A DNA stretch of 64,000 bases from Rathayibacter_A sp036510655 (GCA_036510655.1 DATCDQ010000113.1:72634-136633); one strand, 5' to 3'; counted from the stretch's first letter, positions 1 to 7,731 are shown. Program-made: numbers and translations. Notes: a model not told the origin generated them from the sequence alone.

Positions 1-228
1 ACGTCGTGTGTCGTCGCCGCCACGCACGCCGTCTTCAGCGGCCCGGCCATCGAGATTCTGCAGTCGGATGTGATCGACTCCGTCGTCGTCACGGACACGC
101 TTCCGGTGCCCGAAGAGAAGCGGTTCCCGACTCTGACCGTGTTGTCGATTGCTCCGCTCCTCGCGCGGGCGATCGAGCAGGTGTTCACCGACGGCTCGGT
201 CACGTCGATGTTCGACGGGGCCGCGTAA
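1..228 (+). CDS. prs: Ribose-phosphate pyrophosphokinase, C-terminal part (5' end outside window)
   Basis: These are the last 75 codons of ribose-phosphate pyrophosphokinase, which makes PRPP from ribose 5-phosphate and ATP for nucleotide, histidine and tryptophan synthesis. The frame is open from base 1 to the TAA at 226-228. It shows the conserved family end: THAVFSGPA, then SDVIDSVVVTDTLP, then a hydrophobic SIAPLLARAI helix. In most Actinobacteria prs is followed by rplY and pth; here those lie 10.6 kb downstream, behind a block of accessory genes. The identity is secure although only the end is visible. Confidence 0.93.
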   Translation, partial: TSCVVAATHAVFSGPAIEILQSDVIDSVVVTDTLPVPEEKRFPTLTVLSIAPLLARAIEQVFTDGSVTSMFDGAA

Positions 229-240
229 GCCGTTCGGCGG

Positions 241-750
241 CTATTCCTGCCCCGCGCGGTCTTCCGACGGGACTTCGGAGCGATCTTCGGATGCCTCGAG
301 CTCGTCGACCAGACGGGAGAGCGCGGGGAGCGCGCCTAACACCGACCGCCGGTCGACAGCACCCAGTTGCTTGAGGGCGGCGCCGAAGCGTCGTTCGTGG
401 GCATGGAGCCAGTCATCGAGCACGGTCCGGCCGTGAGTGCTCACGTTGAGTCTGACGGCCCGGCGGTCCGTCGTGTCGACGTCACGAACAACGAGGTCGG
501 CCAACACCATCTGTTGAATGAGCGTGCTCACCGTGTTCTTTGCCAACCGGTGGTGCTCGGCCAACTCATTCACGCGCTGACCAGGTCGTGCGACCAAGCC
601 CTGCAAGATCTCGACCTGAGCCATCGGCAGTGACTCCCAGGAGTATTCACTGCGGATGCTCGCACGCAGCGTTCGTCTTAGCCGGGTGATGATGAGGGTC
701 AGCAACCACGCGTCGGATGGGCCGGCATTGTTCGCAGGACCCTCACTCAT
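241..750 (-). CDS. MarR family transcriptional regulator
   Basis: This 169-residue protein has the MarR layout: an N-terminal dimerisation helix, a winged helix-turn-helix around residues 55-100 (RVNELAEHHRLAKNTVSTLI as recognition region, DTTDRRAVRLNVS as wing) and a C-terminal helix pair. It is divergent from an MFS exporter 74 bp away, and a perfect 8-bp inverted repeat lies between them, so it probably represses both genes and responds to a transported compound (inference). The ATG lies 6 nt after a TAGCAT box and has no Shine-Dalgarno sequence, which suggests a leaderless transcript. It is tail-to-tail with prs, 12 bp apart. The ligand cannot be told. Confidence 0.88.
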   Translation of the reverse strand: MSEGPANNAGPSDAWLLTLIITRLRRTLRASIRSEYSWESLPMAQVEILQGLVARPGQRVNELAEHHRLAKNTVSTLIQQMVLADLVVRDVDTTDRRAVRLNVSTHGRTVLDDWLHAHERRFGAALKQLGAVDRRSVLGALPALSRLVDELEASEDRSEVPSEDRAGQE

Positions 751-756
751 GCTTCG

Positions 757-762
757 ATGCTA
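757..762 (-). promoter_or_regulatory. -10 box of the marR-type gene, leaderless layout
   Basis: On the minus strand TAGCAT is followed by 6 nt and the ATG at 750. There is no ribosome binding site between them. Confidence 0.45.
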
Positions 763-780
763 GCAACAAAAGATCTGATA

Positions 781-786
781 TAGACT
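781..786 (+). promoter_or_regulatory. Candidate -10 box of the MFS exporter gene
   Basis: TAGACT directly abuts the inverted repeat at 786-804, so a bound repressor would cover the transcription start. The coding start is about 40 nt downstream. Confidence 0.4.
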
Positions 787-804
787 AGTTCTGTGCCAGA
801 ACTA
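786..804. promoter_or_regulatory. Inverted-repeat operator between marR-type and MFS genes
   Basis: TAGTTCTG and CAGAACTA form perfect 8-bp arms around a 3-nt spacer (TGC). The 19-bp size and the place between a MarR gene and its divergent partner are typical of MarR operators. Binding by this particular regulator is inferred. Confidence 0.65.
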
Positions 805-824
805 ATGCGTAAGAGCATACCGAC

Positions 825-2231
825 GTGATGAACTTCAAGGCGTTGTTTCTCGTCGAGCCGGCACGCCCTGCAGCGATTCGTCGGCTGCCGAATGCCCGCT
901 GGTTAGCGGTGGGCACCGTCTGCGTCGGCGCATTCATGGGGCAGCTCGACGCCAGCATCGTCACGGTGGCGTTGCCGGACATGCATCGGAGTCTCGGCGT
1001 GTCGTTGGGCGCCGTGGCTTGGGTCGCTCTGATCTATCTGCTTGTGCTGGTCGGGATGGTCGCTGCCGTCGGTCGAGTAGCCGACATGGTGGGCCGCAAA
1101 CTGCTCTATTTGTACGGCTTCGCGGTGTTCACCGCGGCCTCCGTCGGTTGCGGCTTATCCACCACGCTCTGGCTTTTGCTGATCATGCGGGTGCTGCAAG
1201 CCGTGGGCGCAGCCATGCTCCAGGCCAACAGCGTCGCACTGATCCGCACCAACGTTCGGCGCACGGAGTTGCGCCGCGCCATCGGCATTCAGGGTGCAGC
1301 GCAAGCCCTCGGGTTGGCACTCGGTCCCGCAGTCGGCGGCGTCCTGATCGGGCTCGGCGGCTGGCAGTGGATCTTCTGGATCAACCTGCCGGCCGGCATC
1401 CTCGGTCTCGCCATGGGCTGGTTTTTGCTGCCGCGCACGCGAGCCAGAGCGCCGCGTGTTCCACTGGACTGGTTCGGACTACTCACGCTTTTGCCGGCGT
1501 CGGCTGCAATCCTTCTGGCGTTTTCGGCCTTCGGGCAGGGTGACCCGGTGCTGCTGGCGATCGGGCTGGTCGTCGCAGGCGTCGTGTTGGGGATGGTCTT
1601 TCTGCACCTCCAGCGCACCCGCGATCACCCATTGGTCGACCTGTCGCTGTTCGCTCGCTGGGCGTTCAGCGCGGGGATCCTCTCCAGCGTGCTCAGCTAT
1701 GCGGTGTTGTTCGGACTGCTGTTCATCACACCCATCATGTTGGAGGCACAATTCGGCGCGACGCCGGCAGCGGCCGGCTTGCAGTTGGCAGTCCTGCCGC
1801 TATTCCTGGGATTGACCGCTCCGGCGGCAGCTTTCCTCACCGCCCGGGTTTCCACGCGGCTCGTCACATCCGCAGGGATGGTTGTGACTGCTTTGGGCAT
1901 CCTGCCCTTGGTGTTCAGCGCCGGATCGCGGCCCATGGTTGTGATCGGGTTGGCCGTCATCGGTGTGGGCCTCGGCATCTTCACTCCCGCGAACAATGCG
2001 GCGGTGGCCGGAGCCGGAGCAGATGAGCAAGCCGGCATGGTCAGCGGCGTGTTGAACATGACTCGAGGGCTCGGTACAGCCTTCGGAGTGGCTGCCGCAA
2101 GCGCCGTATATTCCTTGTTCGTCGGTGCCGGCTCGACGACGGCGACGATGGTCTTGCTGCTCGTGCTCGCCGCTGCCGCCGCAGTCATCGCGGCGACCGG
2201 TAGCCAACGATCGCGCGATCACCAAAGTTAG
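825..2231 (+). CDS. MFS drug exporter, DHA2 (EmrB/QacA-like) family
   Basis: This 468-residue inner-membrane transporter has about 14 hydrophobic segments, as expected for proton-driven drug exporters of the DHA2 group. Visible family motifs are LDASIVTVALPDM in the first helix (motif D), GRVADMVGRK in the loop after helix 2 (motif A), and a Gly/Ala/Pro-rich helix 5 (GAAQALGLALGPAVGG, motif C) that marks antiporters. The start may be GTG 825 or ATG 828; both precede a poor ribosome site. It is divergent from a MarR regulator with a shared palindromic operator, a classic inducible-efflux arrangement. The substrate is unknown. Confidence 0.9.
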   Translation: MMNFKALFLVEPARPAAIRRLPNARWLAVGTVCVGAFMGQLDASIVTVALPDMHRSLGVSLGAVAWVALIYLLVLVGMVAAVGRVADMVGRKLLYLYGFAVFTAASVGCGLSTTLWLLLIMRVLQAVGAAMLQANSVALIRTNVRRTELRRAIGIQGAAQALGLALGPAVGGVLIGLGGWQWIFWINLPAGILGLAMGWFLLPRTRARAPRVPLDWFGLLTLLPASAAILLAFSAFGQGDPVLLAIGLVVAGVVLGMVFLHLQRTRDHPLVDLSLFARWAFSAGILSSVLSYAVLFGLLFITPIMLEAQFGATPAAAGLQLAVLPLFLGLTAPAAAFLTARVSTRLVTSAGMVVTALGILPLVFSAGSRPMVVIGLAVIGVGLGIFTPANNAAVAGAGADEQAGMVSGVLNMTRGLGTAFGVAAASAVYSLFVGAGSTTATMVLLLVLAAAAAVIAATGSQRSRDHQS

Positions 2232-2268
2232 TGCGTCCGTTCGTCCGCCCGCCCGGCCGCCGCTCGCC

Positions 2269-2335
2269 CCGTCGAGTCGCGGCAAAGTGTTACAGGTTCC
2301 GCGGAATCCGGTAACACTTTGCCCCGACTCGACGG
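2269..2335. repeat. 67-bp imperfect palindrome, family 1, copy 1
   Basis: Two 25-bp arms (2269-2293 and 2311-2335) are reverse complements with one mismatch around a 17-nt loop. The arms carry GTCGAGTCG and GGCAAAGTGTTAC. A near-identical palindrome lies at 3338-3404, and the pair brackets the DUF559 gene. A transcript would form a very stable hairpin, so it could also terminate the exporter gene or the DUF559 gene. Confidence 0.9.
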
Positions 2336-2345
2336 ATGGATGCGG

Positions 2346-3287
2346 TCAGCGCGCGTGGTCAGCGCGAGCGCGCATGCGCAAGCGGATGCGCGTCAGCAAC
2401 TCCTCCGGACGGTCATACAGTTGACCCTTGTCGATGCGGATGATCTCCCAATCGACGTCAAGCAGTTCTTCACGGCGAACGATGTCGCTGGCCCACTTCT
2501 TGGGGTTGGTGCGGTGCCAATCGCCTTCGTACTCCAGTCCGAGCTTCAACTCGGGGTAGGCAAGGTCGATGAGGCGTTGCGTCCCATCGAGCACTCTGAC
2601 CGGCAGATTGATCTGAGGCTCAGGTAACCGGGCACGCACGATGAGCACGCGCAGGTGTGATTCTGGGCGAGAGCGCGGTCCGGCGCGTGTCAGTTCGATC
2701 GCGAGCCTGGCCGTTCGGATGCCGCGACGTCTCGGGTGTTTGCTAACGGCGGCGGCCAGTTCAGCGGACGTGGTGAACGCTGCGGCACCGTGGTAGGGAT
2801 CCGGCCCTGTGATGAGATAGTCGCCTGCTGCCACGAGATCGTTGAGAGGTAACGTTCCTGCGAGTTGGCACCATACGGCCTCGGGCCCCGCCACCCGGAA
2901 CTCCTCGAATGTGGTCGTTCGCGCATGCTGAAGCAAGTGGCCGGCGACGCCGACCGCTTGTGGGGGAGCAGCTGGGGCGAGAACGCTCACGTGCAGTTCC
3001 TCCTGCGATTCGAGTCGACTGGGCAATGGTACGCCGAAGAGAAGCGCCGCTGTCGAGTGGCTGAAGAACTCGTTCGGCGCCATGCGTGCTTGATAGGCGC
3101 GCGCACGAGCGCGCAGCGATCCGTCGCCACCGGCATCCTCACGCACGCCGTGAAAGGGTCGTGCGAGATCGGGGGTACGCAACCGATTACTGCTGAGCCC
3201 GAGTTCGAGTGCCTCTGCGACGCTGAAGGGTCGGCCCGCGAGCGGAGGTGGAATCGGTATCGGTGCGTTCATCGCTCCAGAATGCAT
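2346..3287 (-). CDS. AbiEi-like N-terminal region fused to a DUF559 (Vsr-like) nuclease domain
   Basis: This 313-residue protein belongs to a family common in Actinobacteria and poorly characterised. Residues 20-170 resemble the winged-helix AbiEi antitoxin-like region. Residues 215-313 form a DUF559 domain of the PD-(D/E)XK fold related to Vsr endonuclease; the likely active-site series is PESHLR, then DLAYPELKLGLEYEG, then a distal WEIIRID strand. Two near-identical 67-bp palindromes lie 10 bp beyond its stop and 50 bp before its start. The ATG lies 6 nt after a TAACGT box, suggesting leaderless expression; an alternative ATG at 3272 has a GGAG too close to it. Domain names rest on motif recognition; a defence, repair or mobile role is inference. 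Confidence 0.75.
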   Translation of the reverse strand: MHSGAMNAPIPIPPPLAGRPFSVAEALELGLSSNRLRTPDLARPFHGVREDAGGDGSLRARARAYQARMAPNEFFSHSTAALLFGVPLPSRLESQEELHVSVLAPAAPPQAVGVAGHLLQHARTTTFEEFRVAGPEAVWCQLAGTLPLNDLVAAGDYLITGPDPYHGAAAFTTSAELAAAVSKHPRRRGIRTARLAIELTRAGPRSRPESHLRVLIVRARLPEPQINLPVRVLDGTQRLIDLAYPELKLGLEYEGDWHRTNPKKWASDIVRREELLDVDWEIIRIDKGQLYDRPEELLTRIRLRMRARADHAR

Positions 3288-3293
3288 CAGAAA

Positions 3294-3299
3294 ACGTTA
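3294..3299 (-). promoter_or_regulatory. -10 box of the DUF559 gene, leaderless layout
   Basis: TAACGT on the minus strand is followed by 6 nt and the ATG at 3287, the same box and spacing as at uppS. The box lies inside the region bracketed by the palindromes. Confidence 0.5.
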
Positions 3300-3337
3300 C
3301 GCACGACAGTTATCCACAGGCTAAGCCGCCCCCACCC

Positions 3338-3404
3338 TCATCGAGTCGGGCCAAAGTGTTACTGATTTCCGAGGAAGCCGTAACGCTTTGCTCCGACTCG
3401 ACGG
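3338..3404. repeat. 67-bp imperfect palindrome, family 1, copy 2
   Basis: Arms of 25 nt (3338-3362 and 3380-3404) flank a 17-nt loop and match the copy at 2269-2335 over most positions. An outer CCCACCC (3331-3337) and GGGTGGG (3410-3416) extend the pairing. It lies between the start of the DUF559 gene and the stop of gnd. Confidence 0.9.
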
Positions 3405-3422
3405 ATCGGGGGTGGGAAGGCG

Positions 3423-4874
3423 CTAGTGCGTCGAGGGCACCGTAACGATCTCGGTGCGGTCGCCGGCCCAGAGGGTGTGGAAGACGCCGTCTTTGTCGAC
3501 ACGCTTGTAGGTGTGTGCGCCGAAGAAGTCACGCTGCCCCTGCACGAGAGCGGCGGGCAGGCGCTTGGAGGCCAACGAGTCGAAGTAGCTCAGCGCCGAG
3601 GCGAAGCCGGGAACCGGGATGCCGGAGAGCGCGGCGGTCGAGACGATTCGACGCCAGGCATCCTCGCCGTCTGCGACGGCCTGCGCGAAGTACGGGTCCT
3701 CGAGCAGAGAGGCGATGTTTGGGTTGGCCGCGTAGGCATCCACGATGCGGTTGAGGAACTGGGCTCGGATGATGCAGCCGCCGCGCCAGATCTTCGCGAT
3801 GTTGCCCTTGTTGATGTCCCAGCCGAATTCCTTCGCTCCGGCGATGATCGCGTCGAAGCCCTGCGCGTATGCAACGACCTTCGAGGCGTAGAGTGCGGCG
3901 CTCACGTCGTCGGCGAACCCGTCGCCGACACTCACAGGCGTGGGCCGGTGGGTGATGGTCGCCTGCACGGCCTCGCGCTGCTCCGGATGGCTCGAGACGG
4001 CTCGCGCGAACACGGCCTCTGCAATGCCGCCGACGGGTACGCCGAGGGCGAGGGCGTTCTGCACGGTCCACACTCCGGTTCCCTTCGAACCGGCCTGGTC
4101 GAGCACGATGTCGACGAACGGTTTACCGGTCTCGGCATCGACCTGCTTCAACACCTCGGCGGTGATCTCGATCAGGTAGGACTCCAGAGGGCCGGCATTC
4201 CACTGGGTGAAGACATCCGCGATCTCGGCGGGTGCGAGCCCGGCGACCTTGCGCAGCAGGTCGTAGGCCTCCGCGATGAGTTGCATGTCGGCGTATTCGA
4301 TGCCGTTGTGGATCATCTTGACGAAGTGCCCCGCGCCGTCCGTGCCGACGTGCGTCACACAGGGCTCGCCCTCTGCGACGGCCGCGATCGACTCGAGGAT
4401 CGGTCCGAGGGTTTTGTACGACTCGACGGATCCGCCGGGCATGATCGACGGGCCCTTGAGTGCGCCCTCCTCGCCGCCGGAGATGCCGGCGCCGACGAAG
4501 TGGATGCCGCTAGCACTGATCGCCTTCTCACGACGGATCGTGTCGGTGAACAGTGCGTTGCCGCCGTCCACGATGATGTCGCCCGGCTCGAATCGCTGCG
4601 CCAGCTGGTCGATCACGGCATTCGTGCCGCTGCCGGCCTGCACCATGATGATTGCGGTGCGCGGCTTGACCAGCGATGCAACGAAGTCGTCGATGTTCTC
4701 GGATGCGACGAACCGGCCTTCCGGATGCTCGCTAACGAGCTCCTCGGTGCGGGCGAACGTGCGGTTGTACACGGCAACCGTGTTGCCCTCGCGGCTGGCC
4801 AGGTTGCGGGCGAGATTCGAGCCCATCACGGCGAGGCCGACGACGCCGATGTTTGCTGTTGCTTGTTCTGACAC
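3423..4874 (-). CDS. gnd: 6-phosphogluconate dehydrogenase, decarboxylating
   Basis: This enzyme oxidises and decarboxylates 6-phosphogluconate to ribulose 5-phosphate, reducing NADP+, in the pentose phosphate pathway. The 483-residue chain starts with the Rossmann motif GLAVMGSNLARNLA. It then has DGGNALFTDT, the GAGHFVKMIHNGIEY segment with the catalytic lysine, and the SKGTGVWT signature. I chose GTG 4874 because AAGGAG lies 9 nt upstream and the protein then begins at the usual distance from the Rossmann motif; the open frame runs 30 codons further up. Together with gluconokinase at 10.1 kb it would complete the route from gluconate to ribulose 5-phosphate. Length matches the family. Confidence 0.95.
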   Translation of the reverse strand: MSEQATANIGVVGLAVMGSNLARNLASREGNTVAVYNRTFARTEELVSEHPEGRFVASENIDDFVASLVKPRTAIIMVQAGSGTNAVIDQLAQRFEPGDIIVDGGNALFTDTIRREKAISASGIHFVGAGISGGEEGALKGPSIMPGGSVESYKTLGPILESIAAVAEGEPCVTHVGTDGAGHFVKMIHNGIEYADMQLIAEAYDLLRKVAGLAPAEIADVFTQWNAGPLESYLIEITAEVLKQVDAETGKPFVDIVLDQAGSKGTGVWTVQNALALGVPVGGIAEAVFARAVSSHPEQREAVQATITHRPTPVSVGDGFADDVSAALYASKVVAYAQGFDAIIAGAKEFGWDINKGNIAKIWRGGCIIRAQFLNRIVDAYAANPNIASLLEDPYFAQAVADGEDAWRRIVSTAALSGIPVPGFASALSYFDSLASKRLPAALVQGQRDFFGAHTYKRVDKDGVFHTLWAGDRTEIVTVPSTH

Positions 4875-4960
4875 GAGGGAGGCTCCTTCAGGGAGGAATG
4901 CTGACGGGGGATAACGCCACCAGCCTATGGCGGGCGCAGCACGTGAGCGGCACCGGAGTG

Positions 4961-5869
4961 TCACAGTGACGAAATATACGCCTGCGTAACGGCCATGTCC
5001 TGCTCACCGAAACCGTGCTCGACCAGGTCGGCGTACACATCCCTCGCCACCGCCAGTTGGGGCGCTGTGGTGCGCGTCGCATCCGCTTCAGCCTGGGCGA
5101 AGCCGAGATCCTTGAGCAGAAGCTTGGCCGCGCCCAAGACAGAATAATCCTTCTCGATCAGCCGCTGCGCGCGAGTGTCCAGCATGCGTCCACCGGCGTA
5201 TCCGCCCTGCAGCACCGGCAGCAATTGCGCCAGGTCGAGCCCGCTGCGTTCCGCGATGACGCTCGCTTCGGCCAGCGCGAGCATGGTCGACGCGACGATC
5301 AACTGATTGCACGCCTTGGCGACCTGCCCGGAGCCGAGCGGCCCGAGCAGCACAGCGTTGCCCATCGCACTCAGGATCGGTTGGACGCTCTCGAAGTCGG
5401 CGACGGCGCCGCCGACCATGATCGACAGCGTTGCGGATGCCGCGCCCTCCGGCCCGCCGCTGACCGGCGCGTCGATGACGCGAAGCAGGCCTTGTGTTTC
5501 GACGGACAGTTGTGCGGTGAGCTCGCGCACACCGGCGGGTGACGACGTCGATGAGATCACCAGGAGAGTGGGGGATCGGATGCCAGCCAGAATGCCCTGC
5601 TCGCCAGGCAAGAGGCTGCGCAAATCGGGCAGGTCGGGCAGCAGTGAGAAGATGACGTCGCTCGCCTCAGCCGCGTGTCGCGGCGTCGGGCAGGAGATCG
5701 CACCGGCGGCAATGACGCGTTCGAGGCGTTGGGGCGAACGGCTGTAGACCTGCACCGCGGATGCCCGGCGCGATCGGAGAACGTTGAGCGCCATTGGTTC
5801 GCCCATGTTTCCGACGCCGAGGAACCCGACGCTGGGTTTCTGAATTTTCGTCTGCTGCTCGCTCGACAT
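4961..5869 (-). CDS. NAD(P)-dependent 3-hydroxyisobutyrate dehydrogenase-like beta-hydroxyacid dehydrogenase
   Basis: The 302-residue protein belongs to the beta-hydroxyacid dehydrogenase family (3-hydroxyisobutyrate, tartronate semialdehyde and related reductases). It has an N-terminal Rossmann fold with GFLGVGNMGEPMA, the substrate signature DAPVSGGPEGA near residue 130, and GSGQVAKACNQLI with the catalytic lysine. I placed the start at ATG 5869 because a TACACT box lies 7 nt upstream; an in-frame ATG at 5908 is also possible. It is 86 bp upstream of gnd on the same strand and divergent from sugar isomerase genes, so its substrate is probably a sugar-acid-derived hydroxyacid (inference). 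It may be controlled by the LacI regulator at 9.0 kb. Confidence 0.87.
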   Translation of the reverse strand: MSSEQQTKIQKPSVGFLGVGNMGEPMALNVLRSRRASAVQVYSRSPQRLERVIAAGAISCPTPRHAAEASDVIFSLLPDLPDLRSLLPGEQGILAGIRSPTLLVISSTSSPAGVRELTAQLSVETQGLLRVIDAPVSGGPEGAASATLSIMVGGAVADFESVQPILSAMGNAVLLGPLGSGQVAKACNQLIVASTMLALAEASVIAERSGLDLAQLLPVLQGGYAGGRMLDTRAQRLIEKDYSVLGAAKLLLKDLGFAQAEADATRTTAPQLAVARDVYADLVEHGFGEQDMAVTQAYISSL

Positions 5870-5876
5870 GGGGGCC

Positions 5877-5882
5877 AGTGTA
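5877..5882 (-). promoter_or_regulatory. -10 box of the hydroxyacid dehydrogenase gene, leaderless layout
   Basis: TACACT on the minus strand stands 7 nt before the ATG at 5869, and no Shine-Dalgarno sequence intervenes. Confidence 0.45.
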
Positions 5883-5913
5883 CCCAGCGGGTCGTGTGAC
5901 ATGGCCATCCGCC

Positions 5914-5943
5914 TTCACCGGGCGTGGAGCCATTCGCTACACT
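5914..5943 (+). promoter_or_regulatory. Candidate promoter of the sugar isomerase operon
   Basis: TTCACC (5914-5919) and TACACT (5938-5943) are 18 bp apart. Transcription would start near 5950, just before the LacI-type operator at 5956-5971. Confidence 0.45.
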
Positions 5944-5955
5944 GGTCAACAGTTA

Positions 5956-5971
5956 TGGCAATCGCTTGCCA
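5956..5971. promoter_or_regulatory. LacI-family operator
   Basis: TGGCAATCGCTTGCCA is a 16-bp near-palindrome with one mismatched base pair. It contains the AANCGNTT core bound by most LacI-family regulators. It lies just downstream of the predicted start of transcription of the isomerase operon, where binding would block transcription. The only LacI-type gene in the window is in the same operon, which implies autoregulation. Confidence 0.75.
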
Positions 5972-6004
5972 ACCGGGCGGCGGCGCTGTGAAACGAGAGT
6001 GCAG

Positions 6005-6886
6005 ATGGCGCAGATCGGCGTGCAGGCGATGATGCTCAAGCAGAACTTCGCCGAAGCCGGACCGTTTGAAACGCTTCGGGCGGTCAGCGAGATCGGTTAT
6101 CACGCGGTCGAGGTCTCACAGATTCCGATGACGTCGAAGAACGTGGCGGCGTTGCAGCGGGCACGCACAGAGCTCGGCATGAACATCGCGGCGCTTTCCG
6201 CTGTGGTCGCGGGCGGGCCCGAGGCCTCGAACGACTCGCTTGACGAGGACTTCCACAAGATCGTTGCCGACGCGAAGGCGCTCGACGTGTCCATGATCCG
6301 CATCGGCATGCTGCCAGTCGACGCGATGGCCTCGTTGCCGAAGATTCTGGACTTCTGCGATCGCTGCAATGAACGGGCCGCACGGTTGAAAGATCACGGC
6401 ATCGGTTTGTACTACCACAACCACCACATCGACTTCGGCAAGTACGGTGGCCGCTACCTGCTCGACGTCATCGCCGACCGGGCGCCACTCACGGGCTTGG
6501 AGATCGACGTGCACTGGGTGCAGCGCGGCGGGCTTGATCCCGTGGCTGTCCTGAAAAAGTACGCTGATCGCGTCGCGATGGTGCATTTGAAGGACTACCG
6601 CATCGGCCGAATTCCCGACCAGGCGTTCGCAGGGCTGGCCGACGGGGACGGCGAGACCTTCTCGCGTGCTTTCGCCGGCATCGTGCAGTTTGCGGAGGTC
6701 GGCGAGGGCAACCTCGACTTCACCTCGATCATCGACACCAGCCTGGACATCGGCGCGCAATACCTGCTCGTCGAACAGGACGAACAATACGGTCGCACGC
6801 CACTCGAGTGCCTGCAGACGTCGTACGACAATCTGGCCTCGCTCGGCTTTGGCCACCTGTTCGCGACGGAAGGGAATCTGAGATGA
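6005..6886 (+). CDS. Sugar phosphate isomerase/epimerase (xylose isomerase-like TIM barrel)
   Basis: This is a 293-residue AP endonuclease 2/xylose isomerase-like TIM barrel. Typical strand-end motifs are visible: GYHAVEVSQIP early on, YYHNHHIDF with metal-binding histidine and aspartate, GLEIDVHWVQRGG, and VHLKDYR near the C-terminus. These provide the glutamate, aspartate and histidine ligands for the divalent metal used in keto-sugar isomerisation or epimerisation. I start at ATG 6005, which removes 27 codons without family similarity. It heads an operon with a second isomerase, a Gfo/Idh/MocA dehydrogenase and lacI, an association common in inositol or rare-sugar catabolism. The exact sugar is unknown. 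Confidence 0.85.
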   Translation: MAQIGVQAMMLKQNFAEAGPFETLRAVSEIGYHAVEVSQIPMTSKNVAALQRARTELGMNIAALSAVVAGGPEASNDSLDEDFHKIVADAKALDVSMIRIGMLPVDAMASLPKILDFCDRCNERAARLKDHGIGLYYHNHHIDFGKYGGRYLLDVIADRAPLTGLEIDVHWVQRGGLDPVAVLKKYADRVAMVHLKDYRIGRIPDQAFAGLADGDGETFSRAFAGIVQFAEVGEGNLDFTSIIDTSLDIGAQYLLVEQDEQYGRTPLECLQTSYDNLASLGFGHLFATEGNLR

Positions 6887-7731
6887 CCGAACGGTCGAAC
6901 GCGACCTGGACGCTCAGCGGCTTCGCCGACGAGATCGACCCGGACCCGCGCATCCAGCTTGCCGTTTTACAAGCACTCGGCGCGCGCCACATCGAGGTGC
7001 GCAGCGCGTGGGGTGTGAACGTCGTCGATCTCGACGACGATCAGCTCGAGGCACTGCGCGCGCTTCTGGCCGAGCAACAGATGGCTGCCTCGGCAGTCGC
7101 CTCACCGATCGGCAAAGTGGACGTCGCACTCGATGCCGACCTTGAGGTTCAGCGATTGCGGCGCGTGATCCGCGTCGCGCACGCACTCGGTACTCCGAAC
7201 ATCCGGATCTTCTCGTTCTTCCGTGGCGATGGCGTGCCGGTCGAGTCCATTCGCGACGACGTACTCGTGCGGATGCGCGCGCTCGCCGATGAGGCGGAGC
7301 GAGAGCACGTAACGTTGCTCCATGAGAACGAGAAGGGCATCTACGGCGACGTTCCAGAGCGCGTTCTCGACTTGGTCGAGAGCGTCGGATCGCCCGCGTT
7401 GCGCCTGGCCTGGGACAGCGCGAACTTCGTGCAAGTCGGTGTCGCACCGTTCACACATGGGTACGCCATGTTGCGGCCCTATCTGGATTATCTGCAGGTG
7501 AAGGACGCCGTCGCCGCAAGCGGCCAGGTCGTGCCTGTCGGAGACGGCGACGGTCAGCTCCTCGAGACGCTCACGGCGCTTCGAGACGACGGTTACGCAG
7601 GTTTTGCCTCACTCGAGCCGCACCTCGCGCGGTCATTTGAACTCGGCGGGTACTCTGGGCCAACCGAATTCGGGCGCGCTGCCCGTGCCTTCGCGGGCCT
7701 ACTGGCTGAGCTCGGGGTGGCGACGAAGTGA
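6883..7731 (+). CDS. Second sugar phosphate isomerase/epimerase
   Basis: The 282-residue product is another xylose isomerase-like TIM barrel, only distantly similar to its neighbour. It starts with FADEIDPD, a strand common in this group, and continues with RHIEVRSAWGVN, TLLHENEKGIYGD (metal-ligand glutamate), LAWDSANFVQ and YLQVKDAV. The ATG overlaps the previous stop (ATGA), so the two are probably translationally coupled. Two different isomerases with one dehydrogenase suggest a pathway that oxidises a sugar, epimerises it and re-reduces it (inference). Confidence 0.85.
   Translation: MTERSNATWTLSGFADEIDPDPRIQLAVLQALGARHIEVRSAWGVNVVDLDDDQLEALRALLAEQQMAASAVASPIGKVDVALDADLEVQRLRRVIRVAHALGTPNIRIFSFFRGDGVPVESIRDDVLVRMRALADEAEREHVTLLHENEKGIYGDVPERVLDLVESVGSPALRLAWDSANFVQVGVAPFTHGYAMLRPYLDYLQVKDAVAASGQVVPVGDGDGQLLETLTALRDDGYAGFASLEPHLARSFELGGYSGPTEFGRAARAFAGLLAELGVATK

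Noticed and set aside
4429..4441. A 13-base match within gnd to the end of the family 1 palindromes (CGACTCGACGGAT)
   Set aside because: It lies in well-conserved coding sequence, has no inverted partner nearby, and can be a chance match in a GC-rich genome.
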